DNA of 64,000 nt, taken from Artocarpus heterophyllus (lineage: Eukaryota; Streptophyta; Magnoliopsida; Rosales; Moraceae). Location of the stretch: NCBI GenBank assembly GCA_025403435.1, contig CM046337.1:4967501-5031500 (forward strand). Reading direction: 5' to 3'. The notes under the pieces are model-generated. The model had not been told where the DNA came from and made no database searches. It was given only the letters and a program-made list of their open reading frames with translations. This document shows, one piece after another, positions 21,520-31,925 of the stretch. How positions within the stretch are numbered: the stretch's first letter is position 1; each line of letters starts with the position of its first letter. The position numbers were made by a program, and so were the translations under genes.

Positions 21520-23115
21520 ATGGACCCAGCAGCTAATTCCCATATGAATGGTGAAGTTCTGAAGGGTTTTGAAAAGAGGTTGGTGTCACATGATCATCTC
21601 AAAAGAGGTTATCAATTAGACATAATCTCTTCCTTTTCATATGTTAAAAAAAAATATATTCTGATATTCAGGAATATTCCTTTTAGTTTTTGACACCAAA
21701 AAAAAAAAAAAATTCAACGAAATTAGAAGGTTGTTGCAACAAATATCTTGATTGTTGTTAAAACAATGAGCTTTCTCCTAGGCTATTGTAACAAATTTCT
21801 TGATAATTTTCAAGGAAATTTGTTTTCCATAACAAAATTCTACTCATTCCATATGTACTTGATGACTTATAGTCATATGCTGCCTCATGCCTAAATTTTG
21901 TTTAGGTTGGCGGACAAAGTTGCAGTTGTAACCGGCGGTGCAAGAGGGATCGGAGCAGCCACAGCCAAGGTATTTGCGCAAAATGGGGCCCATGTCATCA
22001 TTGCAGACATCCTCGACGACCTAGGGGCCACGTTGGCAGACTCCATTGGTGGCCGTTACATACATTGTGACGTCACAAAAGAATCCGACGTGGAATCAGC
22101 AGTTCAGCTTGCATTGAAATGGAAAGGCCAACTGGACATCATGTTCAACAATGCCGGTATCTGTGGGCCGGCAGGAGGAAGCATAGCAAACCTTGACATA
22201 GACAAAGTGAAGTATCTCCTCTCGGTCAATGTGCTAGGCATTTTACATGGTACAAAATATGCCTCACGAGCCATGATCAAGGGCAAAAATAAGGGAAGCA
22301 TTATTTGCACGTCGAGCTCATCGGGTAATGTTTAATTTTTATTAACTCGATTTGATCCCCAAATTACTCCTAATTTTTGTTTAAGTCCCTATATTTCAAA
22401 CCAAGAACAATAGTCTTGAAACATGCTTAAAAAAAGTTATGTGTTAATTCAATTTATCATCTTCTTGACAAAAACAGACAATAAAACAGCTTGTAACAAA
22501 ATAAGGATAGAAATGATGAACATACTATTTTGTTCTTGACAAAAAGTAAGAGAATCATAAAATGGTAGAGGCAAATAGGGCTTTTGCATATTTTCGTTAA
22601 TAAATGAATAGGAGATCCACACATCTCGATCTAAAAAGAATCAACAAAAAAATAATCGGATCGATAATCTTATAAATCAGAAAAATAAACTAATGCACCT
22701 TTCTTTTTTAAAAAAAAAAAAAAACTTCTTAATAGGTATAATGGGAGGCCTAGGATCACATGGATACACATTGTCAAAAGGAGCCATAAATGGGCTGGTG
22801 AGAAGCGTGGCTTGTGAGTTGGGAGTGCATGGGATTCGAGTGAACGCAATATCACCACATGGGGTTCCAACAGACATGCTTGTTGGTGCGTTCAGGAAGT
22901 TTGTTGGGAAAGTTGATGTGAAAGCTGAAGATGTTGGAAAAATTGTTGGGGAGAGAGGAAGTTTGCTACGTGGCAGAGGAGGGACTGCTGATGACGTGGC
23001 CATGGCTGCTCTGTTCTTGGCTAGTGATGAATCTGCCTTTGTCACCGCTCATAATCTTGTCGTTGATGGGGGATATACTTCTGCTGATAGCAACATGAGC
23101 TTTATTTATCACTAA
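21520..23115 (+). CDS. Short-chain dehydrogenase/reductase, SDR110C (xanthoxin / secoisolariciresinol dehydrogenase-like)
   Basis: Three exons, 21520-21578, 21906-22324 and 22736-23115, join in frame to 285 aa, the usual size of this family. The start is MDPAANSHMNGEV; the first exon adds a 20-residue extension before the Rossmann fold. Seen: cofactor motif TGGARGIG (residues 29-36), an acidic residue at the end of strand 2 (IIADI) favouring NAD(H), NNAG, a catalytic serine in SSSSG (157-159), Tyr170 and Lys174 in the YxxxK motif, and the family C-terminus LFLASDESAFVTAHNLVVDGGY. These soluble enzymes oxidise alcohols of specialised metabolites or hormone precursors; the substrate cannot be read from sequence. 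Both introns fit GT/AG. Confidence 0.9.
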
Positions 23116-24354
23116 ACAAGGAGGAGTTATTTCGTTTTTTTTCTTTTCTAAGAAGAGAAAACAGGGGACAACAGAGAAAAACAGAGTAGCAAGGGGAAGA
23201 AAATTGTAACGTATTTATTATTTCGAAGCAAAAATGCATGGAATTTTGGGTGAAAACAAACAAAATTCTGTTTCAATGTGTTACTGAGAACTTACATTTT
23301 AACCACTAGAAAAACTTGCATTTTAACAATCTGTGGAGAGGAGTATTTGCCTCCGTTATGTCTAAAAGCAAATGAACATGGAAAGATGTTCCAAAATTTT
23401 TAATTTCGTTAAGACAATATATCACTTAATCATGAATAATTTTGGATGTCCTCTCTAATCATAATATGGACTTATAATGTACTTCCATATGAGTAATTAT
23501 ACATGTTCCAACTCTATGTGAATTTCCAGCAAAAGAAAACTATAATCCACTTCATTTTCACAAAGTTCATAGCAAAGAAAGAAAATAATAATAATAATAA
23601 TAGTAATAAAAAAGATAAACGTGTTAGATATTTTTTTATTACTAAATGTTGTCGTTTCAAATTTTTGTGTCATTCATAACGTTTTTGTCGTTTTATACTT
23701 CATTGTAGTTTCACATTGTTTATTGGTATGTATATGTTTGTGGTCGTTTTCCATGTTGATGTCCTTTTAATGTTTGTCATTTGTGATTTTTTGTCGTTTT
23801 AAAGTTGATTTTGTTTTCCCCTTTGTTGTCGTTTTTCACGGTTTTTTATTATTGTCGTGTTAGGTTATTGTCGTTTTCAATTTCATCTGTTTTCAAATTA
23901 TTGTGGGTTTCCAGCTTTTCATCCCGTATAATTCCTCCATAACTAAACTTTTAAAAGCGCAAGGCCAAACTCCATTGTCTTAGGCTATCGTAAAAAAAAT
24001 CCTTACATTTGTGATGTTTACAAGATCGTTGCCCTTTTATACTTCATTGTCGTTTAACATGTTAATGGTGTTTACCAGGTTGTGATCGTTTTAAACTTCA
24101 ATGTCGTTTAGCATGTTGTTCGTGTTTATCAGGTCACGGTCGTTTTCCAAGTGGACGTCCTTTTTATGCTTTTTTCATTTTTGTGGCGATTTAAATGCTG
24201 TCCTTAAAGTTGATGTCGTTTTTCTAATTTTGTCGTTTTTTAAGCTGTCATGCTTTCGTCGTCTATGAGCTGTCCTCGTTTTTAAGTTCAAGTCATTTCT
24301 CACGACTTCATAAGCAAATCTATTTTTCTCCGTTGGACAACAGCTGATGAGTGA
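23116..24354. other. Intergenic DNA before the PPR gene, with degenerate GTCGTTTT array
   Basis: 23116-23635 is the SDR 3' flank. 23640-24260 repeats a TTGTCGTTTT-like motif more than a dozen times at irregular spacing, with variants such as TGTCGTTTAAC and GGTCGTTTTCCA. The same motif recurs in reverse complement on the other side of the PPR gene (27535-27835). Confidence 0.7.
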
Positions 24355-26475
24355 ATGGCTTACACGCTTCATGCCAAAGCGGTAAAGGACGGTACTATAC
24401 GGAGTTTGAACGTGACGAATTATCTCTTGAGGTTGTACGTAAAATCTCACAACTTTTGCTATGCACACAAGCTGTTTGATGAAATACCTGGGAAGGATGT
24501 CCGGTCGTGGACGATTCTTATTTCGGGTTTGGCTAGAACTGGGTCATTTAGAATGGTGTTGAAGCTTTTTAGGCAAATGCAAGATGAGGCTGTTAGTCCG
24601 AACCACTTTACATTGTCTAGTGTTTTAAGGTCGTGTTCGAGGGTAAGCGAGGGAGGTCAGATGGGTAAGGGAATTCATGCGTGGATATTGAGAAATGGGA
24701 TTGAGTTAGACATTGCGTTGGAGAACTCTCTTCTTGATGTTTATGTCAAATGCAGTGACTTTTGTTATGCGGAAAGATTGTTTGAGACCAGGAAAGAGAC
24801 AGATGCAATTGCTTGGAACATAATGATCGATGCATATATACGTGTTGGAGATGTGAAGAAGTCTTTGAATTTGTTTAATGGATTGCCTTTCCGAGATGTT
24901 GATAGTTGGAATACGATCATAAGAGGACTAATGCGAAATGGGCGTAATGTAACTGCTTTAGAGCTACTCTATGAGATGGTGAAAAATGGAACTTCATTCG
25001 ACAAAGTCACCTTCTCCGTAGGTTTGGTTTTGGCTTCAACTTTATCGCTTTTGGAACTTGGAAGACAAATTCACGGCCTTGTTTATAGGTCCGGTATTCA
25101 CAGTGAAGGATTCATAACGACTTCACTGCTAGATTTTTATTGCAAATGTCGGAAAATGGAAAAGGCATTGCTGATCTTCAAACAGGTACCTCTGGTTTAT
25201 TTGAACTCTCAAAATCCCACAACTACTGATGATGATAAGACGATGGAAATTGTGACATGGAGTTCATTAATTGCTGGGTACGTTCAGAATGATGACTATG
25301 AAGGTGCTTTACAAACTTTTATTTCTATGGTTCGTGAACATATTGGCGTAGACCGGTTCACAGTCACTACCATTTCTTCTATGTGTGCTAATGTTGGGAT
25401 TTTAACACTAGGTCAACAGATACATGCATTCATTCAAAAAATTGGACACAAAATGGATTTCCACTTAGGTTCCTCATTGGTTGATATGTATTCTAAATGT
25501 GGAAGCCTGAAGGATGCTCGGTTGATTTTTGAACAAACTACTAGTCCCAATGTTGTTTTATGGACATCAATGATCTCTGCTTGTGCTCTACATGGGCAAG
25601 GAAGTGAGGCTATTCGGCTTTTTGAACTCATGATAATAGAGGGAATCAAACCAAATGAGATTTCTTTTACTGTGGTTTTAACTGCTTGCAGCCACGCAGG
25701 GCTGCTTGAAGAAGGCTGCAAATATTTCCGCTTGATGAAAGAAGTTTATCACATCAAGCCTGGAGTAGAACACTTCACTTGTATGGTTGATCTCTACGGT
25801 CGTGCTGGTTGTTTAGATGAGGCTAAAGAGTTCATTCATCGAAATTGCATCTCTCATCTTAGTATAGTTTTGAAGTCGTTTCTATCTTCTTGCAGACTTC
25901 ATAAAAACATAGAAATGGGGAAATGGGTTTCTCAGAAGCTACTTCACCTGGAATCATTTGATGCAGGGTCTCATGTTTTGTTATCCAACATGTGTGCTAA
26001 CAAGAAAAGATGGGAAGAAGCAGCTAAAGTCAGGAGGTTGATGCAACAGAGAGGAATAAATAAACTCCCTGGTCAATCTTGGATCCAAATGAAAAACCAA
26101 GTCCATACTTTTGTCATGGGAGATCGGTCGCACCCACGCGAAGCAGAGATATATTCATACTTGGATGAGCTGGTTGGAAGATTGAAAGAAATTGGGTATT
26201 CATCTGCGGTGGATCAGGTAATGCAAGATGTAGAAGAAGAAGAAGGTGAATTGTTCCTTGGTTATCACAGTGAAAAGCTTGCAATCTCCTGTGGCATCAT
26301 TAGCATGCCATCAGGGGCTCCGATTTGCATAATGAAAAACCTCCGAGTATGTACAGACTGTCATAACTTTATCAAGTATACTTCTCAGCTTTTGGGTCGG
26401 GAAATAATCGTGAGAGATATTTGCCGATTTCATCACTTTAAGCACGGTTCCTGCTCATGTGGAGATTTCTGGTGA
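24355..26475 (+). CDS. PLS-class pentatricopeptide repeat protein with DYW deaminase domain
   Basis: An intronless 706-codon ORF, as usual for plant PPR genes. Repeats start near residue 20 (NVTNYLLRLYVKSHNFCYAHKLFDEI, read in overlapping units) and run to about 510, including VTWSSLIAGYVQND, LGSSLVDMYSKCGSL and ISFTVVLTACSHAGLLEEG. They are followed by E/E+ motifs and a DYW domain. The deaminase zinc and catalytic residues are present: HSEK near 638, CTDCH near 666, and the terminus CSCGDFW, i.e. DFW rather than DYW. Such proteins bind single RNA sites and edit C to U in mitochondria or chloroplasts. The ATG chosen begins almost at the first repeat with no obvious targeting peptide, so an upstream start may be missed. 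Confidence 0.92.
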   Translation: MAYTLHAKAVKDGTIRSLNVTNYLLRLYVKSHNFCYAHKLFDEIPGKDVRSWTILISGLARTGSFRMVLKLFRQMQDEAVSPNHFTLSSVLRSCSRVSEGGQMGKGIHAWILRNGIELDIALENSLLDVYVKCSDFCYAERLFETRKETDAIAWNIMIDAYIRVGDVKKSLNLFNGLPFRDVDSWNTIIRGLMRNGRNVTALELLYEMVKNGTSFDKVTFSVGLVLASTLSLLELGRQIHGLVYRSGIHSEGFITTSLLDFYCKCRKMEKALLIFKQVPLVYLNSQNPTTTDDDKTMEIVTWSSLIAGYVQNDDYEGALQTFISMVREHIGVDRFTVTTISSMCANVGILTLGQQIHAFIQKIGHKMDFHLGSSLVDMYSKCGSLKDARLIFEQTTSPNVVLWTSMISACALHGQGSEAIRLFELMIIEGIKPNEISFTVVLTACSHAGLLEEGCKYFRLMKEVYHIKPGVEHFTCMVDLYGRAGCLDEAKEFIHRNCISHLSIVLKSFLSSCRLHKNIEMGKWVSQKLLHLESFDAGSHVLLSNMCANKKRWEEAAKVRRLMQQRGINKLPGQSWIQMKNQVHTFVMGDRSHPREAEIYSYLDELVGRLKEIGYSSAVDQVMQDVEEEEGELFLGYHSEKLAISCGIISMPSGAPICIMKNLRVCTDCHNFIKYTSQLLGREIIVRDICRFHHFKHGSCSCGDFW

Positions 26476-26780
26476 CGTAGAGCTATGCAATCATTTCTCC
26501 CAAAAGCTGCAAATGGTAAGATAGGCACAATTGTGTCCATTAAACACCACCCAGAAATGGATTCAGGAATCCATGCCAAGCACTCCTCGTTTGGGCCTTT
26601 CAAGGAGTTCCTTATGAATCCGTGGGTGCACTCAACGGACACGCTTAGGCCTCCTTGAGGCCCAAGCCACATAGGCCGCTTCCTAAGCTCAAGCATGCTC
26701 ATGCATCAAGTCCTAACTCCTAACATGTCTTATTTTGCAAGGTGTTATTTTCTCTATTCAGTTATGTCCTGGAATTGCAA

Positions 26781-26914
26781 TGCAACTTTGCATAACTATA
26801 GCATGTGAGAGCATTCTACTGTAGCATATTTTTGTTTTATATTGTAGCATCTGAGAGCTTTACACTTAGCAATTGGAACGACATTTTTTTAACAGCATTA
26901 TCAAACACTCTCTG
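26781..26914. mobile_element. MITE of the GTAGCATGTGAGAGC family, copy 2
   Basis: Contains TATAGCATGTGAGAGCATT, ACTGTAGCATATTTTTGTTT and GTAGCATCTGAGAGCTTTACA, and ends in TATCAAACACTC. Termini are degraded. Confidence 0.55.
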
Positions 26915-27534
26915 AAAAAAGAGTTTAATGGATGACACATTCTCTGTTATCCAAATAGGCATCTGAAAGTAGCTCGGAATCATTGAACTTAATAGAACCA
27001 TTTCACGGTACATTTAGATTGTATCGTTGATTCCTGAAGGTTTTTGCGGATCATCACTCCATAGACTGGTGACGGAGAAATCACTGGCTTCTTCCCCTTC
27101 TTTGTAATAGCCAATACTAGATCCAACAAAGGGATTCATAAGGAATGCGTTTGTAAGAAGGTGGCTTTAAGAAGGTATAATGCATAAATTTTTAGTTTCT
27201 TAGTTGTTGAACGTTTTGTTATTTCGGTAGAACCTTTGGCCTCTCTGCCAATGGATTTGTCACTTGAGGACTAGTCTATTATCCCAGGTGTAGATAAGCC
27301 TTATTGCATGTCCTATCTACTTGTGGAATTTGCTACTGTGCAGGAACAACTAGCTTCTTCTTGAGTAGACAAATTTAGAACACACGAAGAAAAACTTGAA
27401 ATTAATCTCAAGTGCTTCTTTTCAATAAAATTGTCAAGTAAAATGAATGTTCTGCGAAGGGAAGAAGAGAACGCCATTGTAATCGTCTACTGATCTCTGT
27501 CGATAGATTTGTCAAGAATACGAAAGTAATACTT

Positions 27535-27835
27535 TATTAATAAAACGACGGAAACATTGAGAAACGACAAAATATTAAAACGATGAAAAACTTCAAAGGA
27601 AATCACATTTCTTTTGTTTGCTGCTTTAGCCCCAAAAAAGGACAGAAAATTGAAAAGGGCCACATTTTATACATAAAAATGAACATTTAAATACGGCCAT
27701 TAACAAAAAACTGTAAAATTATGAAAACGACAATAAATTAAAACAACAACGAATAGAAAACGACAACCGAATTCAAACGGCAATAAATGTTCAAAGCAAT
27801 CATGACATGAAAAACGACACCAACCAAAATAAAAG
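27535..27835. repeat. Degenerate AAAACGAC array (inverted partner of 23640-24260)
   Basis: AAAACGAC, GAAACGACAA, AAAACGATG, AAACGACAACC and related units recur at irregular spacing. They are the reverse complement of the motif upstream of the PPR gene. Confidence 0.7.
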
Positions 27836-28253
27836 CAGTAGATTATCTCATAACTCTCCAATACCAGATTGAGGTTATTATCCTGTTTTCTCTTGCATTT
27901 TTTTTTTTTTTTTGGTTTCTAAATAAATTGTCTTGTCAAGACTCATCTTGAATATACTTGGTGTTGAATTTAGATCGAAAGGACTTGGAGTTTGTTGGGT
28001 CTCTGCGTACAAATTTCAGTAAGAATAATTAGTGGGCCAAAATCTTAGGTAATATCCCTTTTGGTTTTCAACCCTGCAAAGGCAGGGAACTGTTGCCTCT
28101 GCTGTTGATTTTCTATCCTTACAATCCATCATTTCTTCTTCTTTGAGCTCAAGAAATAACCCAATTTGGTCTTCATAGCGATGAGCTCAAATTTTAATCG
28201 CTTGAAATGCACTTCTCCAAGGTTGAGTCCAAACTAAGTAAACAAAACGAAAG

Positions 28254-28412
28254 AACAACAAAAAAACAAAACATAAAAATGGACCAAAAAAATATTAAAA
28301 AATGTTGAGAGGAAAATGAAACCACTAAGAGATGACAACAAAAAAACAAAACACAAAAAATGGAGACAAAAATTTAAAAAATAATGTTGAGAGGAAAATG
28401 GAAGCAAGGAGA
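28254..28412. repeat. Tandem duplication, two units of about 80 bp
   Basis: Both units read ACAACAAAAAAACAAAACA, then ATGTTGAGAGGAAAATG, then an AGGAGATG-like end. Confidence 0.8.
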
Positions 28413-28962
28413 TGGTTGGCTTTCTATACAAGACAGGTTAGTATAAGATGGAGCGCACCATCTAGAGAGACTTGAAAAAGAAAATGTTTGGATTTCTCTT
28501 GTGAGGGACAAAACAGATATTGCACTAAAAAAGGCGAAGTGGAAACCTGGAATTAACTAACATTATTCTCATGTCACTTTTAAAATATTGTACGTCCAAA
28601 CATAGGCGTGGATTTAGGATTGCATATTAGGTTGAACTTCATAATTTAGAGTTATATTCAATGTTGATATATTATTACGTCCAAACATAGCCTTTAGTTA
28701 GTTGGAGTTTAAAATAATAAGAATAATAATAAAGAAAAAAATTCCTTGATATCTCTATCTCTACCTAACAGGCTTGATATGTGTAACTATACTTTTCATA
28801 CGTAACATTATTGTAACTTGATAACAAAGCCAGTTTCTACCCTTTTATAACAAACCAATCTCACTTCCGAAAGTTTGCATTCCATCAACCACCATTTTTA
28901 CCACATTTTCAGCTTTCTTTTCTCTGTTCTTCTCTGTCTGTTTGTGAAGGAGGAAAAAGAAA

Positions 28963-29694
28963 ATGAGGGAAAGAATGGAAAGATTTGTGCTTCTTCCATT
29001 TTCCATCGGTTGTGTCTCTGAATCAAGTGTGTCTGTGGGTGTAAAGCAGCCCAGAAAATCCAAGGCTAACACAAACCCATCTCCAATAAGTCTCTTTCTC
29101 TCTCTTCTTTCTCTCTCTTCATCCACACGTGCTCATGGTCTTTTACTTTTTGACTTACTTTTTTTATGTTGTTGTATTATTGTTTTTATGAAGGACCTAA
29201 AGAAGTGGAAGAAGATGAAGAACAGAGCTTATCAGGTGAAAGCACAAAGAGCTCATTCAGGTCTTTATCCCTTAGAAAGCCAAACATATCCACTGGGATT
29301 AATAGGCTCTTCAAGGGTTTCAAGAACTTCTCTCAATATTTTGGTATGTCCTCAAATAATTAAATTTTGTTAATCCCATAGTTTGTAAAATGTGCCACTT
29401 GTTTTGACTACTTTTTTTTTTTCTTTTTTTTGGAACTAATTGATAGTTTACAAGGAAGAAATGGAAGAATTGGACATGGATATGGAGATAGGAGGTCCTA
29501 CAGATGTGAAGCATGTGACACACATAGGTTGGGACGGTTCCACGACGAAAAACGACGCCGTTATGGGTTGGGAGAATCTCATATCTTCTGATTTGCTCTC
29601 TGTGCCATTTGATCCTTGGAGGCAATCATTTGACTTCCCCATGGCTGCACAAGTACCAAATCAAGCTTCTCTTGTTAATGGTTCTGCCTCTTAA
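28963..29694 (+). CDS. ROP-interactive CRIB motif-containing protein (RIC10/RIC11-like)
   Basis: Three exons, 28963-29089, 29194-29343 and 29447-29694, join in frame to 174 aa. The N-terminus MRERMERFVLLPFSIGCVSE and the middle block INRLFKGFKNFSQYFVYKEE fit the larger RIC subgroup. The CRIB motif lies at residues 107-120 (IGGPTDVKHVTHIG), holding the conserved Ser/Gly-Pro-Thr and the His-x-x-His pair that contact GTP-bound ROP GTPases. RIC proteins act as ROP effectors at the plasma membrane and cytoskeleton. Donor sites GTCTCT and GTATGT and acceptors GAAG and ATAG are plausible. The exon 1 donor is the least certain, but it is the one that keeps the frame. Confidence 0.87.
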
Positions 29695-30184
29695 TTTAGT
29701 CATAGATATTGCTGTATTGGTCATATATAGTGGGGTCTTTGTATTTAAATTGTATCTAAATCAGGACAATATTCAAACTGAAAGTTCTCTCTTGTTTGTA
29801 CTTTGTGGTGAATGTTTGAATCCTTATGTATGTTTGTGATTACTATGGCTATATGTAATTAATTATATGTGGATGTCATAGACCATATGCAAAATTTTGG
29901 CATTTTAATAGGTATCATTAACTTTAAAGTAAACATACTTTCAACTTAATTTGATTTGTAATTAAAAGAATGCCTTCAACTATCAAAGCAATAAACTCCA
30001 TAACTTGAATGCCAAAAAAATAAACAATAGGACTAAAGTCGAAATCCAAACATGAAGTGCAATAGTTGAGACATAATGGGTCAACTTCAAATGTACAAAC
30101 TTTTTTTTTTAATTTCTTTCATAGAATAAGACATATAGCATGTGAATTTGGAGACAATAACAAAGGAGAAAAACAATAAATGGT
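29695..30184. other. Convergent intergenic spacer between RIC and PsaL
   Basis: AT-rich 3' flanks of two convergently arranged genes. Nothing else recognised. Confidence 0.5.
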
Positions 30185-31725
30185 CTATTTGAAGTAGTAA
30201 GGAAGGTTTAGGACATAGAGGAGGAAGTAGGCCCAAATGACACCGGAAATTCCTCCGAAAAAGAAGCCACCGGTGAACTTGGCCCATCCATCGGCTGTCT
30301 GCAGCTGGTCGGGCTCCTTCTTCCGGCCAGTCAGGGTCAAAGATGGCGCGGTGGATGGCTCTCCTTCATTGAAGGATGCAATTCCGTACATTGTCAAGCA
30401 AATGCTTAGGATGACAACAAGGCCAGCAGCCGCCAGGGACCCTGCTCCTCCAGCATAGGGTGTGTTCCTGAGAGGCCCGGCCTTTACAAATGGGCCGACC
30501 AGGAGGAATCCATGGGCCAGGCCCACCTCAATACCTCTGAGAAGTGGGCTGACTGCAGTCCTGTAGGCAGGGAGGTTGGAGAGGTACCAGGCAATCAATG
30601 GGCTTGATGTTACTGGAGTCTCCAAACTTCCAATGAAAGGGTCACCATTGATTGGTTGAATCACTTGGAAAGTTGGCTGCAACATTCCCAATACAAAGCA
30701 ATTCAAATACATATTGTCGTCTATCGTTAGCCACAATATTAATCAGTGCTTCATTTAACCTGCTCTATAGTGGAATTTTGTAGTAGAGAATGAAAAACAC
30801 CATAGCTTGATGAACATGAATTTTGTAGTCTAAGTAACTCTATGAACAGGTGCTAAGACCTTTTTATTACAAAAAAAAAAAAAAAAAAATTAAAGACCAC
30901 TAAGACATCTTAAAAGCCTTGTTAATTGAAAAAGTCTAGATATTTTATACCCATTTGTTTCATAAGTTCAATTAAAACTCAAACATTTTTGCTACAGTGA
31001 TCATTTTATTACAAAAAATCAAAGACCGCTAAGACATCCTATAAGCCTTATTAATTGAAAGGCTAAATGTTTTATATCTTATTTTTTTCATATTTTCAAT
31101 TAAAGGCCGAATGTTTTTGCTACAATGCTTTCTCTCATAAAAATTTGAATTTTTGATTCAAACTTTTAAACTAAACGGACCACTATTAAGACTCTTATGA
31201 CTTATAAAAAGGGTCAAAACTTACTATTCATCCGTTTAGTTTATATGTTTAAACATAAAGTTTTAAAATAAATTCAAATTTGTTTGAATTTTGATGAGAG
31301 AAAACCGTATGGTAAAAACAGTCTGAATCAAAAGGCTTTAGTTTAAATCTACTAAACAAACAAGGGTAAGTACTTCTTTCCTTTTGAAATGTCCTAGTAC
31401 AGATACAGATATTTCTATAAAGCTTGCAAAGTTATAGCATGACTTTTACGTGTACAACATGCATGATCTCAACAGTCATAAAAATTCAATCAATATTAAC
31501 AATTCACATAATGGAGTAATACTAAGGCAACTAATCCAAATTCCAAAACATACGGACCTTCTCAGATTGAACAGCTCTGACAGTGAAGGAAGAAGGTCTT
31601 CTAGAAGGCAAGACTCTGAGAGGAGAGGCAGAGAGGCCTTTGGGGGAGAGAAGAGCTCTTGAGAGTGGTGAAGTGAAGTTGGACTTGAGTTGTTGGCTGG
31701 CCATTGGGGAAGTTGCAGCGGCCAT
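30185..31725 (-). CDS. PSAL: Photosystem I reaction centre subunit XI, chloroplast precursor
   Basis: Two minus-strand exons, 31725-31558 and 30676-30185, join in frame to 219 aa, the normal PsaL length. Residues 1 to about 50 are a Ser/Ala/Arg-rich chloroplast transit peptide ([15 protein letters not shown]). The mature part has [54 protein letters not shown] and the terminus [12 protein letters not shown], with three hydrophobic helices (about 115-135, 150-170 and 190-215). PsaL sits in the thylakoid membrane at the trimer/LHCII-docking side of PSI. The intron (donor GTCCGT, acceptor TGCAG) carries a tandem duplication and a foldback insertion. No coding defect was seen. Confidence 0.96.
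30861..31315. repeat. Tandem duplication plus foldback repeat in the PsaL intron
   Basis: Two units (30861-31003 and 31004-31125) share TTTTATTACAAAAA, AAAGACC.CTAAGACATC, AGCCTT.TTAATTGAAA and TTTTTGCTACA. They are followed by an inverted repeat in which CTAAACGGA (about 31172) pairs with TCCGTTTAG (about 31230) and the outer arms CTCTCAT.AAAATT pair with AATTTTGATGAGAG. The latter looks like a small MITE. Confidence 0.65.
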
Positions 31726-31925
31726 TTTGGCTTTCCTGTTCTCTCACTTGAAATAAAATCTGCAAAAATTGGCAAACAAAGATAGTTGCAGAAAATGGAG
31801 TTGTGATTATAGAGAGGCCAGAAATATTGTCCATGGGAAATTTTTGTGTGTGAGAAGAGAGGTTGTGGACGTCAGTCACTCTCAGATTTCATTGGATGAT
31901 ATGGAATAGGAAACCTCATCCCTTA
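31726..31925 (-). promoter_or_regulatory. PSAL: PsaL upstream region
   Basis: Upstream of the minus-strand ATG the sequence holds a CCAAT box (plus-strand ATTGG near 31891) and a TGACGTCC element (plus-strand GGACGTCAG near 31868). Their use is inferred only. Confidence 0.4.

Larger units (their letters stand above)
26476..28962. other. Intergenic DNA between PPR and RIC genes
   Basis: Contains a MITE copy (26781-26914), the reverse-complement AAAACGAC array (27535-27835) and an 80-bp tandem duplication (28254-28412). 28600-28962 is the upstream region of the RIC gene, with CCAAT-like AACCAATC at 28854 and an AT-rich TTTTATAAC just before. No other gene was seen. Confidence 0.55.
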
